From Perca fluviatilis (Eukaryota; Chordata; Actinopteri; Perciformes; Percidae), in NCBI RefSeq assembly GCF_010015445.1, contig NC_053115.1, forward strand, positions 13,159,024-13,223,023: a stretch of 64,000 bases of DNA, written 5' to 3'. The notes below the pieces were generated by a model, which saw only the letters and a list, made by a program, of their open reading frames with translations, had not been told where the DNA came from and ran no database searches. Each line of letters begins with the position of its first letter. Position 1 is the stretch's first letter. Below are positions 35,201 to 46,586 of the stretch, in pieces. The position numbers and the translations under genes were made by a program.

Positions 35201-35392
35201 AAAGTAAGTTCTGTTATAAAAAATGTCCTTTTTAATTTACTTAAATCTCCACCTATTTGGTCTTATTTTTTTTACATTTCGCCTCATCTTCCAGAACCCG
35301 GCCATGTGCAGTTTCAGTCTGTCCCCGTCAACATCAGCCTCTCTGCAGCTACGACAGATGATGCCTATGACTTCAACACAGATTTTAAATAA
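30510..35392 (+). CDS. gnl3: Nucleostemin, nucleolar circularly permuted GTPase (15 coding exons, 555 aa)
   Basis: Exons: 30510-30522, 30744-30802, 30994-31134, 31329-31448, 31891-31971, 32065-32200, 32363-32466, 33059-33209, 33435-33522, 33729-33906, 34023-34165, 34396-34532, 34782-34930, 35134-35203, 35295-35392; every junction is GT/AG and in phase. The start MKRPKLKKASKR matches nucleostemin. Residues 1-46 are very basic (nucleolar targeting), and 60-110 form a Lys/Glu-rich coiled coil. The permuted G domain runs G4 SKID (181-184), G5 KAST (208-211), G1 GFPNVGKSS (269-277), a G2 Thr (297) and G3 DSPG (313-316). An acidic tail follows. The known role of the family is nucleolar ribosome-biogenesis and cell-proliferation control. 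G4 has Ser instead of the usual Asn. Introns 11 and 13 host snoRNAs; intron 4 is mostly a MITE. AATAAA lies at about 35856. Confidence 0.95.
31464..31808. mobile_element. piggyBac-like MITE (TTAA type) in GNL3 intron 4
   Basis: The left end TTAACCCTCCTGTTGTCC and the right end CCAACACAAGGTTTAA are related inverted ends with TTAA at both edges. Inner words GGGTCAAATTTGACCC match the family at 5871 and 39203. It fills about 345 of the 442 bp of the intron and begins 15 nt after the 5' splice site. Confidence 0.75.
32237..32277. repeat. (CA)n microsatellite in GNL3 intron 6
   Basis: About 20 uninterrupted CA units lie 37 bp downstream of the exon 6 donor. Confidence 0.95.
34219..34295 (+). ncRNA. 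snord19: Box C/D snoRNA, SNORD19-like, in GNL3 intron 11
   Basis: A terminal stem CAGTGT (34219-34224) / ACACTG (34290-34295) encloses a C box ATGAGGA (34229-34235), D' CTGA (34248-34251), C' ATGAAGA (34260-34266) and D CTGA (34281-34284). The guide just before D is ATCCAACT. It is complementary to AGTTGGAT of 18S rRNA, with the fifth base upstream of D pairing to a G. SNORD19 family members in mammalian GNL3 introns are described as guiding methylation at this 18S site (Gm683 in human numbering, from memory). It shares its 3' half with the copy in intron 13. Confidence 0.8.
34987..35058 (+). ncRNA. snord19b: Box C/D snoRNA, SNORD19-like second copy, in GNL3 intron 13
   Basis: It has the same layout as the intron 11 copy: C box ATGAGGA (34993-34999), a weak D' (CTTGA at about 35013), C' ATGAAGA (35025-35031) and D CTGA (35046-35049). 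The segment ATGAAGACTTCTAATCCAAC is identical in both. The D' guide differs and its D' box is off-consensus, so only the D-box guide is likely active. The terminal stem is less clear than in copy 1. Confidence 0.75.
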
Positions 35393-35855
35393 GCTTTGCC
35401 TTCTTTGTCTGGCGGACGTGCAGACCTGGATTTGTCAGCGTATACGAACATGCCGACGTAAAGAATCACTGTCAGGGTGCCTTTGACCACCTCATGACAG
35501 GCACAGTTGATTAAGAATCAGTTTGAAAGGCACTGCCCAGTTGAGTGGTTTAAGGCTAGTCAATTATTTGTGCTTTTACTTCAAACTTTGAATCTGAGAC
35601 ACAGTGGGACAGTTTCCAGACAAGGACTTACCTTTTTATCCTAGAAAACACTTTTCAGTCTGGCTCAATTGAATTGTTGGTCTAGGACTAATCCCTGCTC
35701 AGATAATGGACTTCATCTATTAAGTTGTCCTGTATATATCCACTGACTGCCAAATGTTGTCGGTGAATGATCTCCAGTTTTAAATGTCCAGAGGTCATTT
35801 GTAATATTTTGTGTTGATGCAGAAAACTGTATATAGATGACGTACTATAAATGTA

Positions 35856-35861
35856 ATAAAC
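35856..35861 (+). terminator. GNL3 poly(A) signal
   Basis: AATAAA lies about 465 bp after the stop codon, followed by TG-rich sequence. Confidence 0.6.
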
Positions 35862-35980
35862 CCTCTACAAAGCCTAAATCTGTTATTCTTACTGTATTTT
35901 TTTTTTTCTTTTCAAAACCATGAAATAACGCCACAACTAAGTTTAATGCTGTAGCGATCTTTAATCACATCTTTAAAAGG

Positions 35981-37272
35981 CAGGGTTGGTAACTATTTCC
36001 AGCAAACACTTTTTTAAATATATTGTTTGAAATGGTCTTCACACCCTGACAGCAATAAATTATGGACTCTGAAAAAGGAGCGAAAAATCCTCTGTAGCTT
36101 GGAAAGAACCAATGAAATGCCTCCTTGCCCAGCTGTGTGTATTCTACCATGCCCCCAGGAACCTCACTGGGCTTTGATGCACACATGGACATAGAGGCCA
36201 ACAGTGGAATTGTAACATCACGTGACTCTCTGGCCCAGAAAGACTTTCCCATTGCCTTTACGTGACAAAAGACACGTCTATATCAGTGAATATATTTTTT
36301 GAGGTACATATCAACTTGCCAGTCTGAATACTTATAGTCCTTTATTTAAATTGTCATTTTTTTAACAGTTGTAACATGCACTAATAGCCAAACTTAGTTA
36401 TTTAACTAGGCATAATGAAAGCGAGCAGACCCACAGGACTGTAACTGGCTGAGCTGCCCTGCAGGCTCATATGACGGTTCTCCTGAGTTGCTGTAATATT
36501 ACTATAATTCATCATTTGTATTATCTTATAATACATCAGAGGGCCGTATCAAAGAGTATAACCTCTTTGGCCGTATGCTGTCAAGCCTGTAACGTTATTG
36601 ACGTCTGTTACCAAACGACCGGCTAGTAGCTAGTGGTCGATAGTAGCACGACATTTCTCCTTGGTTCTCTTAATACATTTCATGGGTTTATTTTGATAAG
36701 CATTAGAATGAGGAATAACGAAAACACACGTGGGTTAATATTTTGTCAATGAACGGTGAGTTTGCCTGTATAGTTGTTTCTATATACATAAGAGACCTGC
36801 TCAGCGCAGCTGGGAGGCGAGGTTAAAGAAATTGCTAGTGCGCATGTCAGCCGTGATATCATAGGCCGCGTAATGCGGAAGCAGAGGGGAAGATCTGGGT
36901 ATTTGTTTAGCTCCATTAATGCTTCATGTGCCACTGAGCAACTCTCATCGGAATGAATGGAGCTTTGTGTCAAATGATGTTTCCACGTCTCATCATACAT
37001 CCATGTACTCTACCCCTCCCGTGAACGAGCCTTGGCTCAATGCCGTCATCGCCGCATTGCTAACAGTAGTCATGTTTGTTTTAAAATTTGGTATGATTGT
37101 TGATTAGGTGTTTGCTTACCGGTGTATGAAACATGAAGTAAAATTGTGCTCTGCTCTGAAGCATCGATGCTTGTGCACGTCTGTGGGTGGGTTGGAGCTC
37201 CGAGGGGAGGGGTTGGACGGAGCCCTGAGATGCTACTTTCTAATCTTGATAGCTTTTACATTACCAACCCTG
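35981..37272. mobile_element. Possible ~1.3 kb element with CAGGGTTGGTAA ends
   Basis: The left end CAGGGTTGGTAA (35981) is matched by TTACCAACCCTG at the right (37261-37272). TTTAA-like words lie just outside. The inverted match is only about 12 bp. The interior has no recognisable protein; the open frames are short. Confidence 0.45.
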
Positions 37273-38170
37273 GGTTTAATTATTTTACACCCAGTTTCAG
37301 GAAGTATTACAGAAAACACAATCTTGGAAATAGAAAATCTTAAAAAATAACCAGATTCATTCATTACAGATAATGGGAAAAATGACAAGATTTAAATGAT
37401 AAAAATGTAACTTTTATTTCATGTACTATACAAAGGATGACATATTTACACCAGCAAGGCAAATGCTTTTCAATGTGTATAAAAATTCTGGCAGAAGAGA
37501 TATAAAGCATGGGTATACTGTGCAATTCCTGCAGAGGTGTAGTTTGCTTAGTGGTCTGTATATAAAGTGATTAAAAACAGTTGAGCATGAGAGGCAGTAA
37601 GTACAGTACTAAAGTTTTTTTCATTTATGGCAGTTATAATTGATAGGTGGGACAAGCAGCACACTCTTAACTGTAGTTGCAAGGGATTAACAATTCATAT
37701 TTGTGAAATTGCCATGGAGAATTATAGAGGAAGAGGGAGTTAAACAGCATTTTCTTCTTCTTGTGATTGAAATGCTGCACTCAGCACGACCACTGTTAAA
37801 AGGATCTGATAAATAAATGTGCAATAAAGTATGCAACTTTTCCACAGGAAGTATTAAATTGAGGTAATGACATGAGGCATCTGCATGGCTAACATGATTA
37901 CAATTCAGACCGAAGTCATAAAACAGAGGAACGTGTTTCAAGACACCAGTTTATAGCTGAGGTAACCGATTAACTCATTGTATATAAATAAAGTAAATTA
38001 GTCGGTATTAAGCTGCATGTAAACATACCTACTTAAGCCATCATTACTTTGACAATGGCTTCAGTTGTAGATGGTCGTCTTGGCACGTTGCGACAAGGTA
38101 TCTCATTATCATGCTGACTGGGATTGATGCATACATACCCTTGAGATGCAATGCCTCTCTAATTATGTTC
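37273..38170. other. Intergenic; possible distal 3' UTR of GLT8D1
   Basis: No coding exon is seen. A minus-strand AATAAA (TTTATT at about 37413) could be a distal poly(A) signal for GLT8D1, but repeats lie between, so this is weak. Confidence 0.35.
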
Positions 38171-38995
38171 AGGAAAAGTGAAGCCAATGCGGAAGTACCT
38201 TAAACCTGCATTCTATCTCATTTTCAGCAGGGGGCAATTAAGGGGTTAGGGTCCAAAAAGGAGTCAGTTTCTATAGAAGTCTATGGGGAAATGACCCTAC
38301 TTCTCACTTGATTAATTACCTCAATAAACATTTTCATTGCGAGTTTATGGCCTAAATCACTAGTTGCAAGTATTCTGCAATACATCATGATGTTCATTTT
38401 GTATATTATGGTCCCATTTATTTCAAAATAGACAAAGCATGGGAAGCTTTAGGGGCGTGGCTACACGCTGACCTGTCAATCAGGACAGAGGCTTGGCAAT
38501 GCTAACCATGGCCCTGTGTACATTAAAGTACTCATTAACTTGTTTTTGGGTGTTGCCCATGTTTTCATTTTAAACTTTGACCCTATCACTGTGTTTTTAC
38601 TTCAAAGTTAATTGGAACACTTTGGTCGCCTACAAATGTCTTGTTCAGCGCCCTGTCAATCAAGCTAGCTAGCTAGTGCTAGCTGGTAACTTAAGAGAAA
38701 GTCTGCAGATTTTCAACCAGCTCACTGCCATACATGCAGATGAACAGCACCAGTCCCCGTCTACCCGCTAGTAAAACTCTGCTTGATGACAGAAGGGTTG
38801 AAGATTGGCGACTTTCCCTCTTTAGTGTTTAGCTTAGCGTAACGCCTTGGAACCATACACAACACTAGCTTAGCTGCGTCATCCTCCCCAGCTCACTTCT
38901 GGCTTCAAAATACCAAGATGGCAAGGCCAAAATGCAAACTCCTAGCTTCAAAACGGCAGTCCACAACCAATGGGTGACGCCACCGATGCTACATT
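38171..38995. repeat. Dispersed repeat family X, copy 1
   Basis: About 820 bp resembles 47454-48222 on the same strand. Shared words include gtgaagccaatg-ggaagt, ccttaaacctgcattctatc, tttaggggcgtggcta, aatcaggacagaggctt and aagctagctagct. This copy has lost a clear inverted end. Confidence 0.7.
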
Positions 38996-39202
38996 ATATT
39001 ATATTTAACGTCTATTCATGAAAACACCACTCTTATCTCTTGTGTTGTCTTTCGGGTCACCGTATACAGCACCTTAGTGCTTATTTGTACAGCATTTTGG
39101 TCAGCTTAAACTGTGTTTAAATGTGCTCTAGAATAAAACTTTACTTACTTAACAAGAAACACGGTTTAGGGAGCAATTCTCAACAAAGTAAATGGAAGTA
39201 CA

Positions 39203-39257
39203 TAACCCTTGTTTTGTCCTTCGGGTCAGTGGGACCCGAAGGACAACACAAGGGTTA
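39203..39257. repeat. Bare TIR-TIR palindrome of the TTAA-type MITE family
   Basis: TAACCCTTGTTTTGTCCTTC and GAAGGACAACACAAGGGTTA are joined with only a few bases of GGGTCA/GACCC between them. The element therefore consists of its two ends alone. A separate end-like word cttgtgttgtctttcgggtc lies at 39039. Confidence 0.7.
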
Positions 39258-39516
39258 ACATAGGGCGAAAAATGTGAAAAGTTTCAGGACTAAAGAAATG
39301 TGAAAAATGTGTGCGCTCTAAGCATAATAAGATGCACTGGGTATAAAAAAAAGGTGCACGTTCAAGGGAATGCGAGAGTACACAGGGTCCACATGTTCTT
39401 AGGATGACAGGACTGGAAAGTGAAAAGGCCTTACTTAGTTCCTGAGATGCGAGCGAGGCGTAGTCCTGCTGGGTGGGCCTGGCTGCTGGAAAGTTTACTA
39501 AAACCAATTTTTCAGT

Positions 39517-42500
39517 CTAGTTGTCCCCTGCATGTTTTCGCACGGGATGAAATTTTCCTGTGGGGTCTGGAATGAACCACTTGTCCCACACGTCAGAAAA
39601 GGAGGATGTTCTCCCCCAGGGCTTGTAGTGTCCATTCCAGTGGAGGAGTTTGGCAGCTTTCACAAACTGGGGGGAGTAGCGGTTTCCAGCACCTGTCGTG
39701 CCTGAAAAACAAGGTTTGGCCATCATATGATAATGTCCACTGTAAAATCATTAAACACTTTTAACCTAAAAATTTATAATGGTATAATTAAACTGGCTAT
39801 ATGCTTTTACAACAGAAAACTGCCTCAAAAAAACTTTTTAAAAGACTTAAAGCTACAGTGCTGCTCATGAGTTTAGGAACCAATGCTAAAGTTGACTAAA
39901 AAGAGGAATAAAAAAATAATCTTCTGGAAATTGATCTTAATGCCTTAATTAAAAAAATGTGGAAAAATCCAACCTTTAAGGACATAAATTTTCTTTGTGA
40001 ATGAATAATGGATCGTAAATAAATAAATGTTCTTCCTTAAAATACAGGGGACATAAGTATACACACCCCTATGTTAAATTCCCATAGAGGCAGGAGGATT
40101 TTTATTTTTAAAGGCCAGTTATTTCATGGATCCAGGATACTTTGCATCCTGATAAAGTTCCCTTGGCCTTTGGCCTGGTTTGGCATGGTTTTATTTCAGT
40201 TAGCCTAATAGCTGGTTTTATTTGCATTGAGAGATGATTTTATGGAAAGTACCCCATGCCAATCTCTAGGTATGGTGAAGGGTATGTGATGATAGGTATG
40301 TGGGGCTATTTTAATTCCAAATGCCAAAGGAACTTTATCAGGATGCATAGTATCCTGGATCCATGAAATAACTGGCCTTTAAAAATAAACATCTGCCTGC
40401 CTCTATGGGAATTTAACATAGGGGTGTGTATACTTATGTCCCCTGTATTTTAAGGAAGAACATTTATTTATTTAGGATCCATTATTCATTCACAAAGAAA
40501 ATTGATGTCCTTAAAGGTTGGATTTTTCCTAATTTTTTTAATTAAGGCATTAAGATCAATTTCCAGAAGATTATTTTTTTATTCCTCTTTTTAGTCAACC
40601 TTAGCATTGGTTCCTAAACTCATGAGCAGCACTGTAAGGCCACCAAACCTGTCGGCACGTCCACATGATACAAGCCTTGATCGCGCACAGCCCCCACCCC
40701 TCCTTTACGCAGTTGCTAGTAGCCAAGGAGGACACGGAGGACTAAAAAAAAAACATCATGGACTCTTCACAAGAGGTAATTATCTTCACTCGAGTTTCTG
40801 CGGGAAAGTCAACCGGATGACACAATCTTCTGAACGTAGCCATACTGAGAAATACAGAGAGAGTTGTGTGGAGCTGATAGTCTTAATGAGCTTGGTATCA
40901 ACTAATTTGGCAATGGCTTGAATGTAACGGACGTTCATTAATATCAAAAAGTTACGCACTACAGCTTTAAAAGGAATAGTTCAACATTTTGGGAAGTATA
41001 CTTATTTGCATTCTTGCCAAGAGTTACACGAGAAGATAGATACCATGGTCATACCTGTCGAAATGTTGAACCATTTCTTTAAAAACTCTATAAGAGCTTC
41101 TCAAAATACTAAAGCAGCACAAGTCTGTATTGTGGATGCTGTATGTGTAGTGGTATCACACTAACCTCCCAGGGAAACAATAATTGGGATTGTCCTTTGG
41201 TAAAATATGTAAACATAATCTGGGACAGGCCTACTCACCGTCCCCATGGTCAGAACCAAACATGCAGAAGCAGCTTTTAGTTTTTGCACCGCATGAACTT
41301 CCTGAACACAGACAATCTGCCCCAACCCTGTGTTCTTTTACTTTTACTGTTTGTTCGCTTTGTTTTTGATTGTTGAATTTTATGGTGTATTTGCTTTGTA
41401 TGTGTATGCCTTAAAGATGCACTGATTACAACTTTCTAGGCCGATTTCCGATTTTCTTTTAGTTAGGCCAGCCGATACCGATTTTAGCCGATTCCATTTT
41501 TTCTAACCACTTTACGACACACACAAATATTTATTTTCTAGCTTTTCTTCAAAAGAACATTTTTTGAACAGATAATGGATCACTATAAAATAGAACTATA
41601 TAAATTACTCCTGGTGTGGGAAATTCACACACATCTAAAGTGCAATGTTAGAATCAATCAATTGTGATTCTGGTTTTTGGTGTCCTCCCTCCACGCCCTA
41701 CTTTTTCCTTGCAGGTGTTGCATATTGCAAACTTGTTATCCTCTGCACACACGCTGAATAATTTCCAAACAGCTGACATATTGCAGGTTAATTCATGAGG
41801 TTCCCTACATGTGCGAGAATAGCGCGGACACGCGCTTCACACCGCGAGTGGGTACGCGCGACACACGGCGGAAGAAAAGTTGAGAGAAAGGAAAAAGAGA
41901 CTGTGCTGTCGCGTGTGTGCGTGCTTCCTTGAGAACTGTAACTCGTAACTTATGTTGTCAGTTAATTGTAGCATTGACCGGCATGAAATCGCCATATGTC
42001 AGACTGACCTGCCTGTCGCCGGTCATGGCCGAGCATGTGAAAACCGGCCAATTCCGGTCACCGGCCGGTCTATCGGTGCATCTCTAAAATGCTTATGTAA
42101 AGCACTTTGAATTGCCTTTGTGTATGAACGGTGCTATATAAATAAATTGCCTTGCTTTAAAATCAGTTTGATAAACAGCCAATGTTTTATTGACAAAAAC
42201 TCTTAATGTATTCTAGTTTCCTATCAGTAACTAATCAAAACTTACCAAGGTGCCTGACATGCCACATGGGGTCGATCGTGGAGTGACGTTTGTAGAAAAC
42301 AATGAGGAGTGGGGGGGTGGTGATACTCTCTGCCAGTGTCTTACTGTACAGATCCTCCCTGAGGAAACCAACAAATTCAGCTTAATATGAGCAGAAAGAG
42401 TCCACTACAATATAATTGTGTACAATTAAAGCTACAGTTGGTAACTTTTATAACTATATCCTGACAGTAGTACATAAGACAGATAATCTGTGAAAAAGAT

Positions 42501-44033
42501 GTTCCTCTGCCTCCTCCTAATGCTCCTAATAGCATTAGCGAGATTCCGCGCCTGAAGGAAAACAACCAATCAGAGCCGAGGAGTCTCTAACTCAGTTCAA
42601 ACTGTCAAACTAGGCAGCATTGATCAAATATGAATCAATATTTTGTTACTGCATTGCCTATTTTCACATTTGGCGTATGCACTGACTGAGGCACCTTTTA
42701 AATAGTGTGCAGACTTTGCCTACTTGGTGCACCAGTGATTGACACTGGGTTAGAGACTCCTTGGCACTGATTAGTTGTTTCCTTCGGGTGCCGTAGAATC
42801 TTGCAAATGCCATTAGGGAGCAAGAGGAGGCAGAGGAACACGATTGAGTCAGTTCAGTAACAAGTGACAGTTTCAGCTAATATGATAATATAAAAGTTAC
42901 CAACTGTAGCTTTAATGAAAAAGAAAAAAAAAATCCAGATTTTGGCCTTCAGTTTGTCTATATTTGACATAAGAGACTGCCTCATATTAGAGACATACTC
43001 ATCTTTTTACTGCTGTGAATGTGAGTTACGTACTGTGTGTTGAGTTCCATCCAGTTCTCCAGCTGCCGGGTGATGTTCTGGTTCCTCCACTCCGTCAGGT
43101 TGGCGAGGATGACCCCTGGGTTGAAGGAGCACGTGTTGGCCCTCATCCCCAGCTTCTTGATAGCGTCCTTCTTGAAGTCCAGAAAGCCTATATAGTTATT
43201 CTATTAGAGAGGATTCATTATTAAATCATATGTCGGCATATTCACATAGAAACATTCCACATCATGATACTCTTAATTTTTTTTTTACATAACTGAAAAA
43301 GTCATGCAAGAGATGGCCCACCTGATTTCCAGCCCCTCGGATGATGCCCTTAGCAGATGCTGAATCACAGTCATCAGAAAAGGCAGCTGCATGTCCTGGT
43401 TTGAGGTTGGTTTCATAAAGCTCTTGAATGTCCCCTATTATCAAACAGAACAGGCAAAATCCATTCATAAATACCCTTCCAGAGAACATTTTGTCTTACA
43501 GTTATAACATGTATAGTTCTGAGAGTTAATGAGTTCATTAGGTGCATGAAAAACAAATTTTCTGCATGACAAGTAGTCCTTTAAGGTGGTGTCTTACCTT
43601 GTACAATGACATCGTCATCCAAATAGATGGCTTTCTCTGCCTCGGGTATGTATACAGGTAGATAAAACCTGGCAAAAGTCAACTGAAAAAAACACCATTA
43701 AAACAAAGTTCACAAGTACGGAGCCCCCCTGGTCCCACTTTGTAAAAAAAAATTAATTATAACTATCTCGTGGCCACGAGATAATTCTTGTATATAGTGT
43801 GGTGTTTTGGTTTGCCTGGCACAGAACGGAAGACTCCTCCCAGCGCAGCTGAGGCAGATCTCATCAGGAGAGATGCTGGAGGAACACGGAACGCGCTCCA
43901 ACACACCGGGAGCGCATTTTGATAATGAATGGCTGAGACACAAGGAGGAAAGAGGAGCGGATAGAGAGCGAAAAAGAAACGTTGTGGATGCTACAGGAGT
44001 GCAGGACGGAGCACAGATAGACGGGCAGGAGAG

Positions 44034-44068
<35 letters not shown>

Positions 44069-45370
44069 GACAGCTGTGGATGTTTGGCGGATTGGCGCGT
44101 TGGCGCCGGGAAAAGCAGAGTGGACGTTGCGTGCTGCTGGCCCTCTTCGAGATAGTATCTTGAGGCCTCAAGATAGTATCTTGATGCCACGAGATAGTAT
44201 CTTGAGGCCATGAGTTACTATCTTGAGGCCACGAGTTACTATCTTGAGGCCACGAGTTACTATCTTGAGGCCACGAGATAGTCATAATTAATTTTGTTGA
44301 CAAAGTGAGACCAGGGGGGCTCCGTACACAAGAGATGAACATTTGAAAAAAAAATGAATAAGAATATAACATTCAGTTGTCTTACTGGTTTGACAGCTTG
44401 CAGTGTCTGAGGATCTTTAGATATCTTCCCATTAAGGAGCTCAGGCTTGAAAATAACTATTGTATATTTGACATTTTTAAGCCGTGTCTTACTAAGCCAT
44501 ACGCTGTTGGTAAAACAAGGAGAAAAAGGTTATGTCAGACAATAGACATTTCACAAATTCCTCTTAGCTAACCTAAAGACAAACCAAGGCAGAATAATGG
44601 TGTGCTTGATGTAGCAAGACAGACATGCTCCATCATCTTACTTTAGGTGATCCACCGTGTCATTCAGGGTCACTATGGTGAAGACGACATTGGCTTTACT
44701 GTTCTGGTAGACACTGTTCATGGCAGCAACCACAGCTCCGAGCCTTTCCACAGCAGCAGTGATGAGGACACGGATCTCCTCTCCTTTCCTCACCGACTCT
44801 TGTCCGAGCTCCGGAGACAACTCGGATTCAAAGGGAAGAATCATCCCTGCATCTGGATAAAGACATATTTAGGATTTCACAAATTACTTGTCTGGTTAGA
44901 TGTTAACTACAATACATTTGATACTCTGAGGAAAAGATGTATCCCGTGTGTAGGTACTGAGCAGCTGACACACAGAATACGTACCCAGCACAAAGATAAA
45001 CATACCGGGATTTTCCTTGTATAAAATGTCACTGAGGTTAAGGAGATTTCGTTGAACTATGATCAGGAAGGCCACAGCCAGCAGCAAAAGGATGACCACG
45101 TTTACTGAAAGACACAATGAAGAGCTCATTTTAATGATAGATACACAGGGAAACAGTGTCAGTGTGGGAACTGTGAAAGCCACAAATCTGTTGGGAGGTA
45201 ATGTTAAATGTAAATGGCAGCCAGTCTGCCTCAGTATTAGTCTTACCAGTATCTATTTAGTTTTTCATTCTCACTGTAACGTGTTATCTAGACTACATGC
45301 ATGCTTCCTTCCATAGATATAAAACATATCTATGCTTCCTTCAGACTGACTCACCTCTCCTCAATGTCAT
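39517..45370 (-). CDS. glt8d1: Glycosyltransferase 8 domain-containing protein 1 (9 coding exons, 368 aa)
   Basis: Exons in coding order: 45370-45355, 45104-45006, 44852-44642, 44503-44386, 43682-43598, 43434-43322, 43200-43034, 42358-42246, 39701-39517; all have GT/AG sites and matching phases. MTLRRVN is followed by a hydrophobic segment (residues about 7-23), so it is a type II Golgi-type membrane protein. The GT8 fold shows ITAAVERLGAVVAAMNS and VVFTIVTLNDT, then the metal-binding DDD (170-172) in KAIYLDDDVIVQG, KPGHAAAFSDDC, and the C-terminal RYSPQFVKAAKLLHWNGH and PWGRTSSFSDVWDKWF blocks. Length is close to human GLT8D1 (371). The substrate is not established by sequence. Introns 4, 7 and 8 are largely transposon-derived. 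Confidence 0.95.
39856..40634. mobile_element. Tc1/mariner-like foldback element, 779 bp, with TA target duplication
   Basis: Arms of about 310 bp are near-perfect inverted copies: CAGTGCTGCTCATGAGTTTA (39856) and TAAACTCATGAGCAGCACTG (40615-40634). The arms include ggggtgtgtatacttatgtc on one side and its complement on the other. TA flanks both ends (39854-39855 and 40635-40636). A ~165-bp unpaired centre has no coding capacity. It sits in GLT8D1 intron 8. Confidence 0.85.
40965..41086. mobile_element. Short MITE related to that at 19212
   Basis: The left end ttaaaaggaatagttcaaca and the right end tgttgaaccatttctttaaa are inverted partners. They resemble the 19212-19630 ends (atagtttgacat). 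It has only about 120 bp, in GLT8D1 intron 8. Confidence 0.6.
41415..42083. mobile_element. hAT-like non-autonomous element, ~670 bp
   Basis: The ends AGATGCACTGATT and TATCGGTGCATCT are inverted partners, and inner GCCGAT/CCGGTC words repeat near both ends. The 3' part (about 41926-42030) recurs at 51745-51858. No transposase is seen. No exact 8-bp duplication is visible. It lies in GLT8D1 intron 8. Confidence 0.65.
42426..42915. mobile_element. MITE, 490 bp, TIR TTAAAGCTACAGTTGGTAAC
   Basis: TTAAAGCTACAGTTGGTAAC at the left is matched by GTTACCAACTGTAGCTTTAA at the right, and pairing continues inward (TTTTATA). It fills most of the 675-bp GLT8D1 intron 7. Confidence 0.85.
43717..44326. mobile_element. 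MITE, 610 bp, with ~25-bp TIRs, 6-bp target duplication and inner tandem repeats
   Basis: The left end TACGGAGCCCCCCTGGTCCC and the right end GGGACCAGGG-like complement (agaccaggggggctccgta) are inverted partners. Outer CACAAG occurs on both sides (43711-43716 and 44327-44332). Inside are a (GGAGCC)n run (about 44033-44070) and about six ~21-bp units of CTTGAGGCCACGAGTTACTA type (44145-44283). It occupies most of GLT8D1 intron 4 and makes long chance frames. Confidence 0.85.
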
Positions 45371-46586
45371 GGCAACGGTCTCATCAGTTCCTCCGCCTCA
45401 TTAAAAAATTAATAAAAACAGGTAAAAATGTCAGGGTTGATCTGAGTGCAGCCCAATGTGTATTAGCTGGCTACTATATTGTAGCTAATGAGGACTGAGG
45501 TGAACCTGGATTGCTGCTGCAGCGCTGCGTGGCGACCGCATACACACAACGGGGCCGTCAGCAAACTAGTGGCTTTTAACTGTGTTAATACGCCTGAATT
45601 TTAAATATATACAGCGCAGGTGAAGTTTGCTCTTCAAAGAAATAAGATAGGACAACAAAAGGAGTTTACGCTAAAAAGCCAAAAAGCCAAACTGCCAACT
45701 CAACATCAACAAGTTTATCCGCCATCACAATTGCACGTAGTAATAGATGCCAATGCGTTTGCCTGATTGTAAAATTACGCTAGCTTGGTGTTTTCAGTAA
45801 ATAAAAATAATTTTAGGTTTAATTTAGTATGTACACGTGATTTAATGACTAGATATACAAGGTCAAAATTGTATGCTTAAACTATGATGGCCAAAAGTCG
45901 CTAGACATATTGACGGGCAGTCATTTAGGCAGGCAAACTTTCTACTAAAACCCATGGATTTTGACACCTTACCAAATATGTCAACAACATGGAGTGCTTT
46001 ATGGCTTTACCCTATGACTTTACCCAATCCCGACTACTTAGAGATATGTGAATTAGCTTTTTATACATACAATTTTCATCGGTATAAAAAATCTAAATTA
46101 GTCTTAATTACCTTCTTATTTTTTAAGATATCTTATAGAGTTGCCATATTGATGCAATTCTTGACAAAAATGTCCAAAAATTGGGTTGGAGTCCGCCCAT
46201 TTCTGAATGTCGAATTTTCCTAATAATACCATTAACTGCACACAAAAAAATACACCTTTTCCCACCTTTTCCTTCTTATAAAATGGAAGAACATACAATA
46301 TCATGGTATATATACAGTGGCATATTTTTTCTTCTTCTAGTTCACAGAAAGTGCAAGAATATTGAATATCTAGTCTAAATCTCTTTAACGTCTTTTTAGG
46401 ATGGATGTTTTTTTTCTTTTTTCTGCAGTAGCCGAATGGGTCCTTCACAACACGACGTATCTTTGTGAAACCGGAAGTGAACCTGCTTCGGTTTGCACAG
46501 TTTGCTCATATGTCAATGGTTTGCTCCCGTTTGAACTAATTCTACTAAATTCTGTCCGTGTATGCTTGTTCACTTCAAGTAGAAAA
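45371..46586. promoter_or_regulatory. Divergent GLT8D1/SPCS1 upstream region with ETS site
   Basis: Start codons of GLT8D1 (-) and SPCS1 (+) face away from each other 1.2 kb apart. ACCGGAAGTGA (46470-46480), a strong ETS/GABP-type motif, lies about 110 bp upstream of the SPCS1 start codon. This is typical of housekeeping promoters. No other gene is seen here. Confidence 0.5.

Noticed and set aside
43710..44372. A 220-aa minus-strand frame with SWPQDSN repeats and plus-strand Gly-Ala frame
   Set aside because: Entirely within a MITE with tandem repeats; no splice or domain support.
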